From: Rathayibacter sp. VKM Ac-2856
GTDB taxonomy: Bacteria > Actinomycetota > Actinomycetes > Actinomycetales > Microbacteriaceae
Direction: 5' to 3'
Assembly (NCBI RefSeq): GCF_013205055.1
Contig: NZ_JABMLF010000004.1
Location: 62,001 to 126,000 of the forward strand
Length of the DNA stretch: 64,000 nt
Shown here one piece after another: positions 56,709 through 64,000 of the stretch. The notes beneath the pieces are model-generated. The model saw nothing but the letters and a program-made list of their open reading frames with translations, did no database searches and was not told the DNA's origin. The position numbers were made by a program, and so were the translations under genes. Within the stretch, counting starts at the first letter, position 1. Every line of letters starts with the position of its first letter.

Positions 56709-57680
56709 CTAGGCGGAGACGACCCCGTCAGCCGGGACGACCCACGGGAACGCCGCCGCCGTCGACCGCGCACCCTGGCGCGCCTTCGACCGGTTCGGCT
56801 CGCCGAGGTCCTCGAGCAGGCTCTCCGACGCGCGCACGAGCTGCGCGAACGCGTCGGTGTCGAGCCACTCCGGCCGCATCGCGAAGAGGAGATCCTCGGA
56901 CGCGGTGTTGCCGCTCGCCCCCGGCGCGAAGGGGCAGCCGCCCAGGCCGCCGAGGGCCCCGTCGACGACGCTCGCCCCGGCCTGCACGGCGGTCAGCGCG
57001 TTGACGACGCCGGATCCCCAGGTGTCGTGGCCGTGGAAGACGATCTCGCGCGGGGGCGTCTCCGCGGCGACCCGCGAGACGAGCGACGCGACTTGACCGG
57101 GGTGCGCCTGCCCGAGGGTGTCGCAGATGACGATGTCCTCGGCGCCCTCGGCCCGCGGGTCGTTCGCGATCGCGAGCACGCGCTCCTCCGGGACCATGCC
57201 CTCGAACGGGCAGGTGAAGGAGGTGGCGATGCACAGCTGGATCCGCCCGCCGACGCCGTGCGCCAGCGCGACCGCGTCGGGCATGGCGTCCAGGCTCGCC
57301 TCGGTGGGGCGGCCGATGTTGGCCCGGTTGTGCGAGTCGGAGGCGGAGAAGCAGTACTGGAAGTTGCGCGCCCCGGCCGCGGCGGCCTTCTCGATGTGCC
57401 GGGGAGTGGCGACCCAGACCCAGCTCCGCTCGAGCTCCTCGGGGGTCAGCGCCTCGATCACCTCGAGGGTGTTCGCCATCGGCGGCACCACGTCGCCGCG
57501 CGCCATCGAGCCGATCTCGAGCTCGGGCACTCCGGCGGCGAAGAGGGAGCGCGCGAGGCGCACCTTGCGCTCCGTCGACAGCATCCGGCCGGTGAGCTGG
57601 AGGCCGTCGCGGAGGGTGACGTCGCGCAGACGGGCGGTCGCGGGGGTCGGGACGGCGGTCGTCGGGGCCGCGGCGGTCAT
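56709..57680 (-). CDS. HMG-CoA-lyase-like aldolase (hydroxymethylglutaryl-CoA lyase family)
   Basis: 323 aa TIM-barrel enzyme. N-terminal LRDVTLRDGLQ carries the catalytic Arg-Asp; FHGHDTWGSGVVNAL holds the metal-ligand His pair; near the C-terminus VVDGALGGLGGCPFAPGASGNTASEDLL contains the active-site Cys of the family signature. It cleaves an acyl-CoA to acetyl-CoA (or pyruvate) plus a keto product. Its ATG overlaps the CoA-transferase stop by 4 nt, so the two form a transferase-then-lyase pathway. Confidence 0.87.
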   Translation of the reverse strand: MTAAAPTTAVPTPATARLRDVTLRDGLQLTGRMLSTERKVRLARSLFAAGVPELEIGSMARGDVVPPMANTLEVIEALTPEELERSWVWVATPRHIEKAAAAGARNFQYCFSASDSHNRANIGRPTEASLDAMPDAVALAHGVGGRIQLCIATSFTCPFEGMVPEERVLAIANDPRAEGAEDIVICDTLGQAHPGQVASLVSRVAAETPPREIVFHGHDTWGSGVVNALTAVQAGASVVDGALGGLGGCPFAPGASGNTASEDLLFAMRPEWLDTDAFAQLVRASESLLEDLGEPNRSKARQGARSTAAAFPWVVPADGVVSA

Positions 57681-58969
57681 CGGGCGTCCGCCTCGGTGGC
57701 GGGTGCGGTCGGTGTGCTGCTGGTCGGGGTGCTGCTCCGGAGCATCGCCAGAACCTCCTCGGTGTCGTGCCCCAGTGCAGGGGCGAGGGTGCGGATGGGC
57801 AGGGACCGGCCGCCGAGCACGGGGACGACGCCGGGGAAGCCGACGTCCGAGACGGTGCCCGCGCCGGTATCGACGTCGAACTTCTGGATCATGTCGCGCG
57901 CGGCGTACTGCTCGCTGGAGCTGATGTCGGCGGCGGTGTAGATGGGGCCGGAGGGGACGCCGCTCTCGTCGAGGATGGCCAGCGCCTCGGCGGAGGTCTT
58001 CGTTGCGGTCCAGGCGCCGATCGCCGCGTCGAGCTCGTCGCGGCGCTTCCAGCGCAGGTCGTTCGTGGCCAGCCCCTCGTCGGCGGCGAGGTCCTCGCGC
58101 CCGATGATCCCCATGAAGCGCTGGAAGATGGCGTCGCCGTTGCCCGCGACGACGATGCTCGACCCGTCGGAGCAGGTGTAGGCGTTGGTCGGGGCGATGC
58201 CCTCCATCCGCCCGCCGACCCGCTCGCGGACGATGCCGTGCGCCTGGTAGTCGGGGATCAGCGACTCCATCATCGAGAACATCGCCTCGTTCAGCGCGAC
58301 GTCGACGACGCGCTCCTCGAGCGGAGCCGGGCCGAGACCCGCAGCGCGCCGCGTCTGCCGCTGGAACAGCGCCATCATCACGCCGTAGCCGGCGTAGAGG
58401 CCCGCGATCGAGTCGCCGATCGAGATGCCGACGCGCACCGGCGGCCGGTCGGGGTCGCCGACGAGCTGGCGGAACCCGCCCATCGCCTCGGCGACGGCGG
58501 CGAAGCCCGGCCGCTCGGAGAGGGGCCCGGTCTGCCCGAACGCGGAGATCCGGCCGATGACGATGTCCGGGTTCGCCTCGTTCAGCACGTCGGGGCCGAT
58601 CCCCCACTTCTCGAGGGTGCCGGGGCGGAAGTTCTCGAGCACGACGTCGCACTCGGCGGCGAGGCGGCGCACGGCGTCGCGTCCCTCCTCGGTGCGGAGG
58701 TCGAGGGTGATCGACTTCTTGTTGCGGTTGATCGCGTGGAAGAGCATCGAGGTGGTCGAGCCCGCGTGCAGGCGCCACTTCCGCAGCTCGTCGCCGGTGC
58801 CGGGCCGCTCGACCTTGATCACCTCGGCGCCGAAGTCGGCCAGCAGCCGGCCGGCGGTGGGCGCCGCGATGAAGTTGCCGAGCTCGAGCACGCGCAGCCC
58901 GGCGAGCGGGGCGATGCCGGGTGCGGCGGGAGGTGCTGTGGAGGATGCGGTGGGGGATTCGGTGGTCAT
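57677..58969 (-). CDS. CaiB/BaiF-type (family III) CoA-transferase
   Basis: 430 aa. Start GLRVLELGNFIAAPTAGRLLADFGAEVIKVERPGTGDELRKW is the family opener. The active-site Asp lies in GISIGDSIAGLYAGYGVMMAL. DLRTEEGRDAVRRLAAECDVVLENFRPGTLEKWG and FVAGNGDAIFQRF-like motifs follow. AAGGCGG precedes ATG 58969. Together with the lyase it could activate 3-hydroxy-3-methylglutarate, citramalate or a related diacid as its CoA ester; this is inference from the gene pair. Confidence 0.88.
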   Translation of the reverse strand: MTTESPTASSTAPPAAPGIAPLAGLRVLELGNFIAAPTAGRLLADFGAEVIKVERPGTGDELRKWRLHAGSTTSMLFHAINRNKKSITLDLRTEEGRDAVRRLAAECDVVLENFRPGTLEKWGIGPDVLNEANPDIVIGRISAFGQTGPLSERPGFAAVAEAMGGFRQLVGDPDRPPVRVGISIGDSIAGLYAGYGVMMALFQRQTRRAAGLGPAPLEERVVDVALNEAMFSMMESLIPDYQAHGIVRERVGGRMEGIAPTNAYTCSDGSSIVVAGNGDAIFQRFMGIIGREDLAADEGLATNDLRWKRRDELDAAIGAWTATKTSAEALAILDESGVPSGPIYTAADISSSEQYAARDMIQKFDVDTGAGTVSDVGFPGVVPVLGGRSLPIRTLAPALGHDTEEVLAMLRSSTPTSSTPTAPATEADAR

Positions 58970-59007
58970 GATCCGCCTTCCGGTCGGGTCGATGGGGATC
59001 GGTCGGG

Positions 59008-60453
59008 TCAGACGAAGAGGCTGAGGACGAGGGTGACGCCCAGCGCCACGACCGAGGCGACCGAGACCCCGATCGTGCAGGTCTTCAGCGTGCCCCTGGT
59101 CGTCTGGCCGAGGAGCGACTGGAGCAGCCAGAAGGTGTTGCTGGTGACGTGGACGGCGAAGAGCGAGCCGGCGCCGGCCGCGAGGGCGATCAGGATCGGG
59201 TCGAGCCCGATCACCGGCGCGATGGGGGCGAGGATACCCGCCGCGGTGATCGCCGAGATGGTCACGGAGCCGACGGCCACGTGCAGCACGGCCGCGATCG
59301 CCCAGACGATCAGCAGCGGCGCGAAGCTGTTGGCGCTGAAGGCCTGGCCGAGGATGTCGCCGAGCCCGGTCGCGGCGACGACCGCGGCGAGGGAGCCGCC
59401 GACGCCGGTCAGGATCAGGATCTGCCCGCTCTCGCGGAATCCCGCGACCACCGACTTCTCCACCCGCGGGCGCCCGATGGTGAAGCGGCCGACCGCGCTG
59501 GTCCCCAGCACGGCGAGGAGGAGCGCGAACACCGGGTCGGTCACGAGATCCAGCGGAGCGATCGACACCTCGGCGATCTGCAGGATCGCGCCGGTGGCGA
59601 TGAGGGCCAGGCAGAGCAGGAGGGGCGCGAAGAGGAGGATCAGCCGGGGCTCGGTCCGCACGGCCTCGCGCTGGGCGACCGCGATGCCGCGGGGCACTCC
59701 GCCGACCTTGCTGAGCCGCTCGGAGACGGGCACCGCGGACGTGTCGAGCGGCACGGGCTCGGGGGCGGTGTCCGTGCCGGTCCCTGCGGCGGTCTCGTCC
59801 TCGACGGGCGCCTCGTCCTTCTCCGGGTTCCAGAAGCCGAGGCGGAAGAGGGTGCTCATGATCAGGATCGAGATCAGGATGGTGGGCACGACGACGATCA
59901 GTCCGAAGAGCAGCATCGTCCCGAGCGGCACGCCGAGGACGCCGGCGAGCGCGAGCGCGGCGACTCCGGGGACCATCAGCACGATGCCGCACTCGAGGCT
60001 GATCGCCATCGCCGTCGCGATGCGCGGGATGCCGTTCTTCCCGATGTGCGGCGCCATCCTGCGGGCCAGCGGGGCGGAGATGACGAGGAGCACGTCGAGG
60101 AAGATCGACTGCAGCAGCGTGCCGATCGTGAGCCCCATGGCGTAGGGCAGCCCCTTCGCGCCGAAGATCCGCAGCAGGTGGGACACCAGCCGCTGGATGG
60201 CGTTCATCTCGCTGAGCATCGAGCCCAGCAGCACGCCGAAGGTGATGAGCAGGCCCACCTCGGTCATGATCGAGCCGAAGCCCTCGGTGACGGTGCCGAT
60301 CGTCTCCGCGGGGCCCAGGCCGATCGCGAGGCCCAGGAAGATCGAGCCGAGCACGAGCGCCACGACCGGGTTCAGGCGGAACCGGGTGATCAGCACGACG
60401 ACGCCGAGGATGGCGACCGCCGTGATCACGAGGGTGAGAGTGTCTGACGTCAT
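59008..60453 (-). CDS. GntP-family permease
   Basis: 481 aa, about 13 helices. Motifs ITFGVLLGSMLSEMNAIQRL, ILTGVGGSLAAVVAATGLGDIL and VGSVTISAITAAGILAPIAPVIG agree with GntP/gluconate-type proton symporters. The cytoplasmic loop around 215-265 is acidic and longer than usual. It should import the hydroxy-acid used by the two downstream enzymes. The operon starts here and is divergent from the dehydrogenase gene. Confidence 0.87.
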   Translation of the reverse strand: MTSDTLTLVITAVAILGVVVLITRFRLNPVVALVLGSIFLGLAIGLGPAETIGTVTEGFGSIMTEVGLLITFGVLLGSMLSEMNAIQRLVSHLLRIFGAKGLPYAMGLTIGTLLQSIFLDVLLVISAPLARRMAPHIGKNGIPRIATAMAISLECGIVLMVPGVAALALAGVLGVPLGTMLLFGLIVVVPTILISILIMSTLFRLGFWNPEKDEAPVEDETAAGTGTDTAPEPVPLDTSAVPVSERLSKVGGVPRGIAVAQREAVRTEPRLILLFAPLLLCLALIATGAILQIAEVSIAPLDLVTDPVFALLLAVLGTSAVGRFTIGRPRVEKSVVAGFRESGQILILTGVGGSLAAVVAATGLGDILGQAFSANSFAPLLIVWAIAAVLHVAVGSVTISAITAAGILAPIAPVIGLDPILIALAAGAGSLFAVHVTSNTFWLLQSLLGQTTRGTLKTCTIGVSVASVVALGVTLVLSLFV

Positions 60454-60569
60454 CGTCGTCCCATCGGGTGAGTGCTCCCGCTCCTGCGCTGTCGTGCGCT
60501 GCGCTGTCGCGCCGGCAAGCAATCCTAGATTATGGACATGAACCCACGATGTAGGCAAGGCTGAGGCGC

Positions 60570-61496
60570 ATGACGCGCTCCCCCCTCACGATCTCGGTCC
60601 CGAGCACCGCCCTGCTCGACGCCCTCCAGCCGGCCGACGGCTCGTACGAGCTCGACCTCTGGGACCTGACCGGTCCGCCGCCCCGCGAGGCCTACGACCT
60701 GGTCGTGCTGCCCCATCAAGGCGACCCCGCGCTACTGGACGCGCTGACGGCCGTCGCCTGCCGGCTCGTGCAGGCCCAGACGATCGGCACCGAGGGCGTC
60801 CTGGCCGCTGTTCCGCCGGGCGCGCTGCTGGCCAACGCGAGCTCGGTGCACGAGTCGTCCACCGCGGAGCTCGCCGTGGGGCTGGCGATCGCGTCGCTGC
60901 GGCGGATCGACGAGTACGTGCGCGCAGCGTCGGCGGGGACGTGGGAGCAGGTCCCGGGCGAGAGCCTCGCCGACCGGACGGTCGCGATCATCGGCTCGGG
61001 CGGCGTGGGGCGCGCGATCGAGCGGCGCCTGGCGGGCTTCGAGGTGGACGTCCTGCGCTTCGCCCGGACGGCGCGGGAGGACTCCGAGCGGCCGGTGCAT
61101 CCGATCGCCGCGTTCCCCTCCTTCGCCGCGGACGTCGAGGTCGTCTTCCTCGCCGTCCCCCTCGACGCGTCGACGCATCACCTGGTCGACGACGCCTTCC
61201 TCTCCGCGCTGCCGTCGGGCGCCCTGCTCGTGAACGTGTCGCGCGGGGCGGTCGTCGACACGGACGCCCTCGTCCGCCACCTCGAGAGCGGACGGCTGCG
61301 GGCGGCGCTGGACGTCGTCGACCCCGAGCCGCTCCCCCGCTCGCACCCGCTCTGGAGCACCCCGAACACGATCCTCACCCCGCACGTCGGCGGCGCCTCC
61401 TCGGCGATGACGCCGCGGATCATCGCGCTGCTGCGCCGGCAGATCGAGGCGCTCCTGCGCGCGGAGCCGCCCGTGAACGTCGTCGGGCGGGCGTGA
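60570..61496 (+). CDS. D-isomer-specific 2-hydroxyacid dehydrogenase
   Basis: 308 aa. Rossmann motif VAIIGSGGVGRAIERRLAGF; catalytic Arg in NVSRGAVVDTDAL, Glu in DVVDPEPLP, His in TPHVGGASS. Only one of the three is often lost in non-functional copies, so this looks active. It oxidises or reduces a 2-hydroxy/2-keto acid with NAD(P). It is divergent from GntP (116 nt between starts) and may belong to the same catabolic route under IclR control. Confidence 0.85.
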   Translation: MTRSPLTISVPSTALLDALQPADGSYELDLWDLTGPPPREAYDLVVLPHQGDPALLDALTAVACRLVQAQTIGTEGVLAAVPPGALLANASSVHESSTAELAVGLAIASLRRIDEYVRAASAGTWEQVPGESLADRTVAIIGSGGVGRAIERRLAGFEVDVLRFARTAREDSERPVHPIAAFPSFAADVEVVFLAVPLDASTHHLVDDAFLSALPSGALLVNVSRGAVVDTDALVRHLESGRLRAALDVVDPEPLPRSHPLWSTPNTILTPHVGGASSAMTPRIIALLRRQIEALLRAEPPVNVVGRA

Positions 61497-61591
61497 GGGG
61501 CGGTCGCGGAACTGTGCGGCGACTCTCCCTCCTGGCCGGACCAGGACGCGCTTCGCGCCGAAGCGCTACATCTTCGGTCGAGAGCTGCGTT

Positions 61592-61612
61592 TGTTTCGTC
61601 TCCGATGAAACA
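61592..61612. promoter_or_regulatory. Palindromic operator upstream of the AbiEi-like gene
   Basis: Near-perfect dyad with arms TGTTTCgTC and GAtGAAACA (one mismatch pair), extending by one more A/T pair on each side. It ends 8 nt before the ATG. AbiEi-type antitoxins are known to repress themselves through inverted repeats, so this is its likely site. Confidence 0.6.
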
Positions 61613-61620
61613 ATCGTCAC

Positions 61621-62439
61621 ATGTCGACCGCCACCGCCCTCAGCTCCCTGGCTGCGGTGTCGGCGGGGCAGTGGAGCATGCTGACCAGCGCCCAGGCGGT
61701 CGCGGTCGGGGTCAGCCGGGTGCAGCTCACGCGACTCACGCAGCAGGGCCATCTGGAGCGCCTCGTCCACGGCGTCTACCGGAACGCGGCGAGCGCGCCC
61801 GCGGAGTTCGACGGCCTCCGCGCCGCATGGCTCAGCACCGACCCGACCCGGACCGCCGCAGAACGGATCGCGTCGCGGGACCCCGGGGCGGTCGTCGGGG
61901 GACGCACGGCCTCGTTCCTGCACGGCTTCGGCGACCTGCCTCCCGATCCCTACGAGTTCGCGACACCCGTGCGCCGGCAGTCGCGGCGCGTCGACCTCCG
62001 CTACCGGCACCGCCGCCAGGATCCTCGTGAGGTGACGGTCCGCGCCGGACTGCCGACGACGACGATCGAGCGGACGATCGCCGACCTCCTCGACGACCGC
62101 GAGGACGTCAGCCTGGTCGCCGACGTCCTGGCCGACGCCGTGCGGCACGCAGCCGTCGACCTCGAGCACCTCACGACGCTGCTCGCTCCCCTCGCCGCAC
62201 GCCACGGCCACCCGAGGAACGACGGCGCGAGCCTGCTCCAGCACCTCCTCGAGCTGGGCGACGTCGACCTCGCCAGCCAGCTGCGCCGCCTGGGCGCCAG
62301 TCCGTCCTGGCGGGAGAGCGCCACCCGCAACACCCTCGTGCAGCTCCAGCAGACGATCTCGGAGCTGCAGCAGGTCGAGTCGGTCGACGCGAGAGACACC
62401 CCACAGACTCGAGGAGAGAGCGGGTCGGGAGACCGGTGA
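61621..62439 (+). CDS. AbiEi-like type IV antitoxin / regulator without partner
   Basis: 272 aa. N-terminal winged helix (MLTSAQAVAVGVSRVQLTRLTQQGHLERLVHGVYRNA) followed by the AbiEi C-terminal region (GAVVGGRTASFLHGFGDLPPD, RRVDLRYRHRRQDPREVTVRAGLPTTTIERTIADLLDD). In AbiE systems the adjacent AbiEii nucleotidyltransferase is the toxin; the downstream gene here is the convergent DUF4082 protein, so the antitoxin is orphan. The C-terminal ~40 residues are Gln/Glu/Arg-rich. Confidence 0.82.
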   Translation: MSTATALSSLAAVSAGQWSMLTSAQAVAVGVSRVQLTRLTQQGHLERLVHGVYRNAASAPAEFDGLRAAWLSTDPTRTAAERIASRDPGAVVGGRTASFLHGFGDLPPDPYEFATPVRRQSRRVDLRYRHRRQDPREVTVRAGLPTTTIERTIADLLDDREDVSLVADVLADAVRHAAVDLEHLTTLLAPLAARHGHPRNDGASLLQHLLELGDVDLASQLRRLGASPSWRESATRNTLVQLQQTISELQQVESVDARDTPQTRGESGSGDR

Positions 62440-62476
62440 CACGTCGAAGCGACGACCCACCGGCCGTCCCCCGCCC

Positions 62477-64000
62477 CTACCCCTTCGCCTGGAAGTAGAC
62501 GTCCACGAAGTAGTTCGTGGAGTTGTACGACGACGAGGGCATGACTCCCCCGGACCCGTAGCGGTACACGCCGTTATCGCCGGACGCCGTGGTCAGGGCA
62601 CCGTTCGTGACGGGTGACGCGAGGCCGGCGCCGGTGGCCGCGTAGTAGCCCGCCGGGGCGAGGTACGAGACCGTGTAGCGCGCGCCCGGCACGAGCTCGA
62701 CCGGTGTCTCGAAGGCGGCGCTCTGCCAGCCGGTCGCGGTCTCGCCGGTGAAGGTCACCTGCGCGATCCGCGTGCCGGAGGCGTCCCAGAGCGAGCCGAC
62801 GTGGGTGCCGGTGTTGCGGGAGCCCTTGTAGAAGGCGATGCCGGTGGCGCTGCCCGCGGCGGAGGCGGTGAAGGCCATCCCCACCTCGACCGAGGACGAG
62901 TCCTCGACGGACGCGCTCGCGGGGGTCGCGTCGGCGAACAGGCGCGTGCCGGTCGCGGTCGGCGTGGGCGTGGGCGTCGGCGTGGGCGTCGCGGACGGCG
63001 TGAACGACACGTCGACCAGGTAGTTCGTGCTTGAACGCTGCCCGGCGAAGCCGCCGTCGTAGGTGTACGCGCCGGAGTCGCTCGCCGTGACGAGCGGGCC
63101 GCGCGTGGATCCGGAGCCGAAGCCGTTGATCGTGGCGGAGTAGCTGCCGGTGGTCGTCGTGTAGGCGGCGACGTAGTCGGTGCCGGCCGTCACGGCGACG
63201 GGGGCCGCGAAGGCGACCTCCTGCCAGCCGTTCGTGCTCTCGCCGACGAAGGTGGCGCGGCCGATCTCGGCGCCGGTGTCGGCGTTCGAGAGGGTGCCGA
63301 CGTGGGTGCCGGTGTTGCCGGGGCCCTTGTAGAAGCGGAGCGAGGTGACCGTGCCGTCGACGAGCGGGGCGAAGCGGACGCCGAGCGTGACCGGGGTGCC
63401 CTCGGCGACCTGGGCGATCCCGGGGGTCGTCGAGTCGTCGAAGAGGCGGCAGGGGCAGGTGCCGACGACCGCGTTCGGCGCCTGGGTGGTGAAGGTCCAG
63501 CTGCCGCCGGCGGTGACCGCTCCGCCGCCGGTCGCGGTGCCGGCGAGGGTGGCGGTGTAGCCGGTGGTCGCGGCGAGCGGGGCGCTCGGCGTGAACACGG
63601 CGGTGCGGGTGGTGGCGTTGTAGGCGGTGGTGCCCGCGACGCTCGCGCCCGCCGCGGTCTTCAGCGTCATCGCGACCGTGCTCGCCGTCACCGCCTTGGA
63701 GAAGACGGCCGACACGGTCGTCGACGGCGCGACGCTCGAGGAGCCGGCCAGCGGGGTCTGCGAGGAGACGCTGAGCGGCGTCGCGTCGACCGTGTTGTAG
63801 ACGGCGTCGACGTAGTAGTTGTTGGCGCGGTAGCTGTCGGTCGGGAAGCCGCCGGTGGTGCTGTAGACCCCGGCGGGCGCGGCGCCGAAGCCGCCGGCGA
63901 CCTTGAGCGGGGCGGCGTCGGAGCCGGCGCTCGCGAAGAACCAGTCCGAGGCGGAGTAGTGGCCGGTCGGGGTCGTGTACGCGACGACGTAGGTGGTGCC
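62477..64000 (-). CDS. Partial secreted protein with DUF4082 repeats and Ig-like domain (5' end outside window)
   Basis: 507 visible aa; the N-terminus is cut by the window edge. Order from the visible start: end of a DUF4082 repeat (TYVVAYTTPTGHYSASDWFFA), an SbsA/Ig-like domain (TPLSVSSQTPLAGSSSVAPSTTVSAVFSKAVTAS, ending GGSWTFTTQ), a full DUF4082 repeat (LFDDSTTPGIAQVAEGTPVTLGVRF...NYLVDVSF), a Pro-Thr linker (ATPTPTPTPTPTATG) and a second full repeat (LFADATPASASVEDSSSVEVGMAF...NYFVDVYF). An extracellular carbohydrate- or wall-associated protein is likely. Confidence 0.85.
   Translation of the reverse strand, partial: GTTYVVAYTTPTGHYSASDWFFASAGSDAAPLKVAGGFGAAPAGVYSTTGGFPTDSYRANNYYVDAVYNTVDATPLSVSSQTPLAGSSSVAPSTTVSAVFSKAVTASTVAMTLKTAAGASVAGTTAYNATTRTAVFTPSAPLAATTGYTATLAGTATGGGAVTAGGSWTFTTQAPNAVVGTCPCRLFDDSTTPGIAQVAEGTPVTLGVRFAPLVDGTVTSLRFYKGPGNTGTHVGTLSNADTGAEIGRATFVGESTNGWQEVAFAAPVAVTAGTDYVAAYTTTTGSYSATINGFGSGSTRGPLVTASDSGAYTYDGGFAGQRSSTNYLVDVSFTPSATPTPTPTPTPTATGTRLFADATPASASVEDSSSVEVGMAFTASAAGSATGIAFYKGSRNTGTHVGSLWDASGTRIAQVTFTGETATGWQSAAFETPVELVPGARYTVSYLAPAGYYAATGAGLASPVTNGALTTASGDNGVYRYGSGGVMPSSSYNSTNYFVDVYFQAKG

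Overview
The window is high-GC actinobacterial DNA (roughly 70% or more outside one island). It most likely comes from a plant- or soil-associated Microbacteriaceae (Rathayibacter, Clavibacter or Curtobacterium type). Evidence: a DUF222/HNH endonuclease of the 13E12 type; many lipoproteins and secreted lectin or sugar-binding proteins; GTG starts; probable leaderless promoters (TANNNT 6-8 nt before the start codon); and a dispersed palindromic repeat containing TCTCGATACG and CTACTCGA. The genus call is an inference from gene style.

Layout. 1-9.4 kb: zinc alcohol/formaldehyde dehydrogenase with a divergent LuxR-type regulator, gene remnants, a cupin, lipoproteins, an S66 LD-carboxypeptidase, a tandem B-lectin protein, and a secreted carboxypeptidase-regulatory-like protein. 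9.5-20.5 kb: MFS exporter and MerR regulator around a shared palindrome, small hypotheticals, an ANTAR-only protein, a PPOX-like flavoprotein, a CmtR-type metal sensor with a cation-efflux protein, a ChrB-like protein behind a palindromic operator, and a CBM13-FN3-PQQ sugar dehydrogenase. 20.5-21.1 kb: repeat block. 21.7-37.2 kb: a secreted glycoside hydrolase plus lipase pair and an exopolysaccharide locus. The EPS locus has an SGNH acyltransferase, Wzz/tyrosine autokinase, hexapeptide acyltransferase, two glycosyltransferases, flippase, polymerase and acyltransferase, nearly all translationally coupled. It also has a convergent low-molecular-weight tyrosine phosphatase and a divergent glycosyltransferase. 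37.3-44.2 kb: DUF222/HNH protein, repeats, small genes, an MFS transporter and a beta-propeller-like anchored protein.

44.2-51.5 kb is a clearly lower-GC island. Its five-gene, start/stop-overlapping operon encodes a calcineurin-like metallophosphoesterase with a C-terminal helical adaptor-like domain, an all-helical protein (GASH-like), two different TRAFAC-like GTPases (double-GTPase), and a GAP1-like protein. I read this as a GTPase-controlled biological-conflict (probably anti-phage) system with the phosphoesterase as effector. It is followed by a scar in which a fragment of an ABC exporter gene (intact copy at 53.8-55.7 kb) lies next to locally inverted pieces of the same gene.

51.8-64 kb: two membrane proteins, the intact ABC exporter, and a catabolic locus (IclR regulator, HMG-CoA-lyase-like enzyme, CaiB-type CoA-transferase, GntP permease, 2-hydroxyacid dehydrogenase). 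That locus plausibly takes up and activates a branched hydroxy-dicarboxylate. Next come an orphan AbiEi-type antitoxin behind its own palindrome, and the 3' part of a secreted DUF4082-repeat protein running off the window. No rRNA, tRNA or CRISPR array was recognised.
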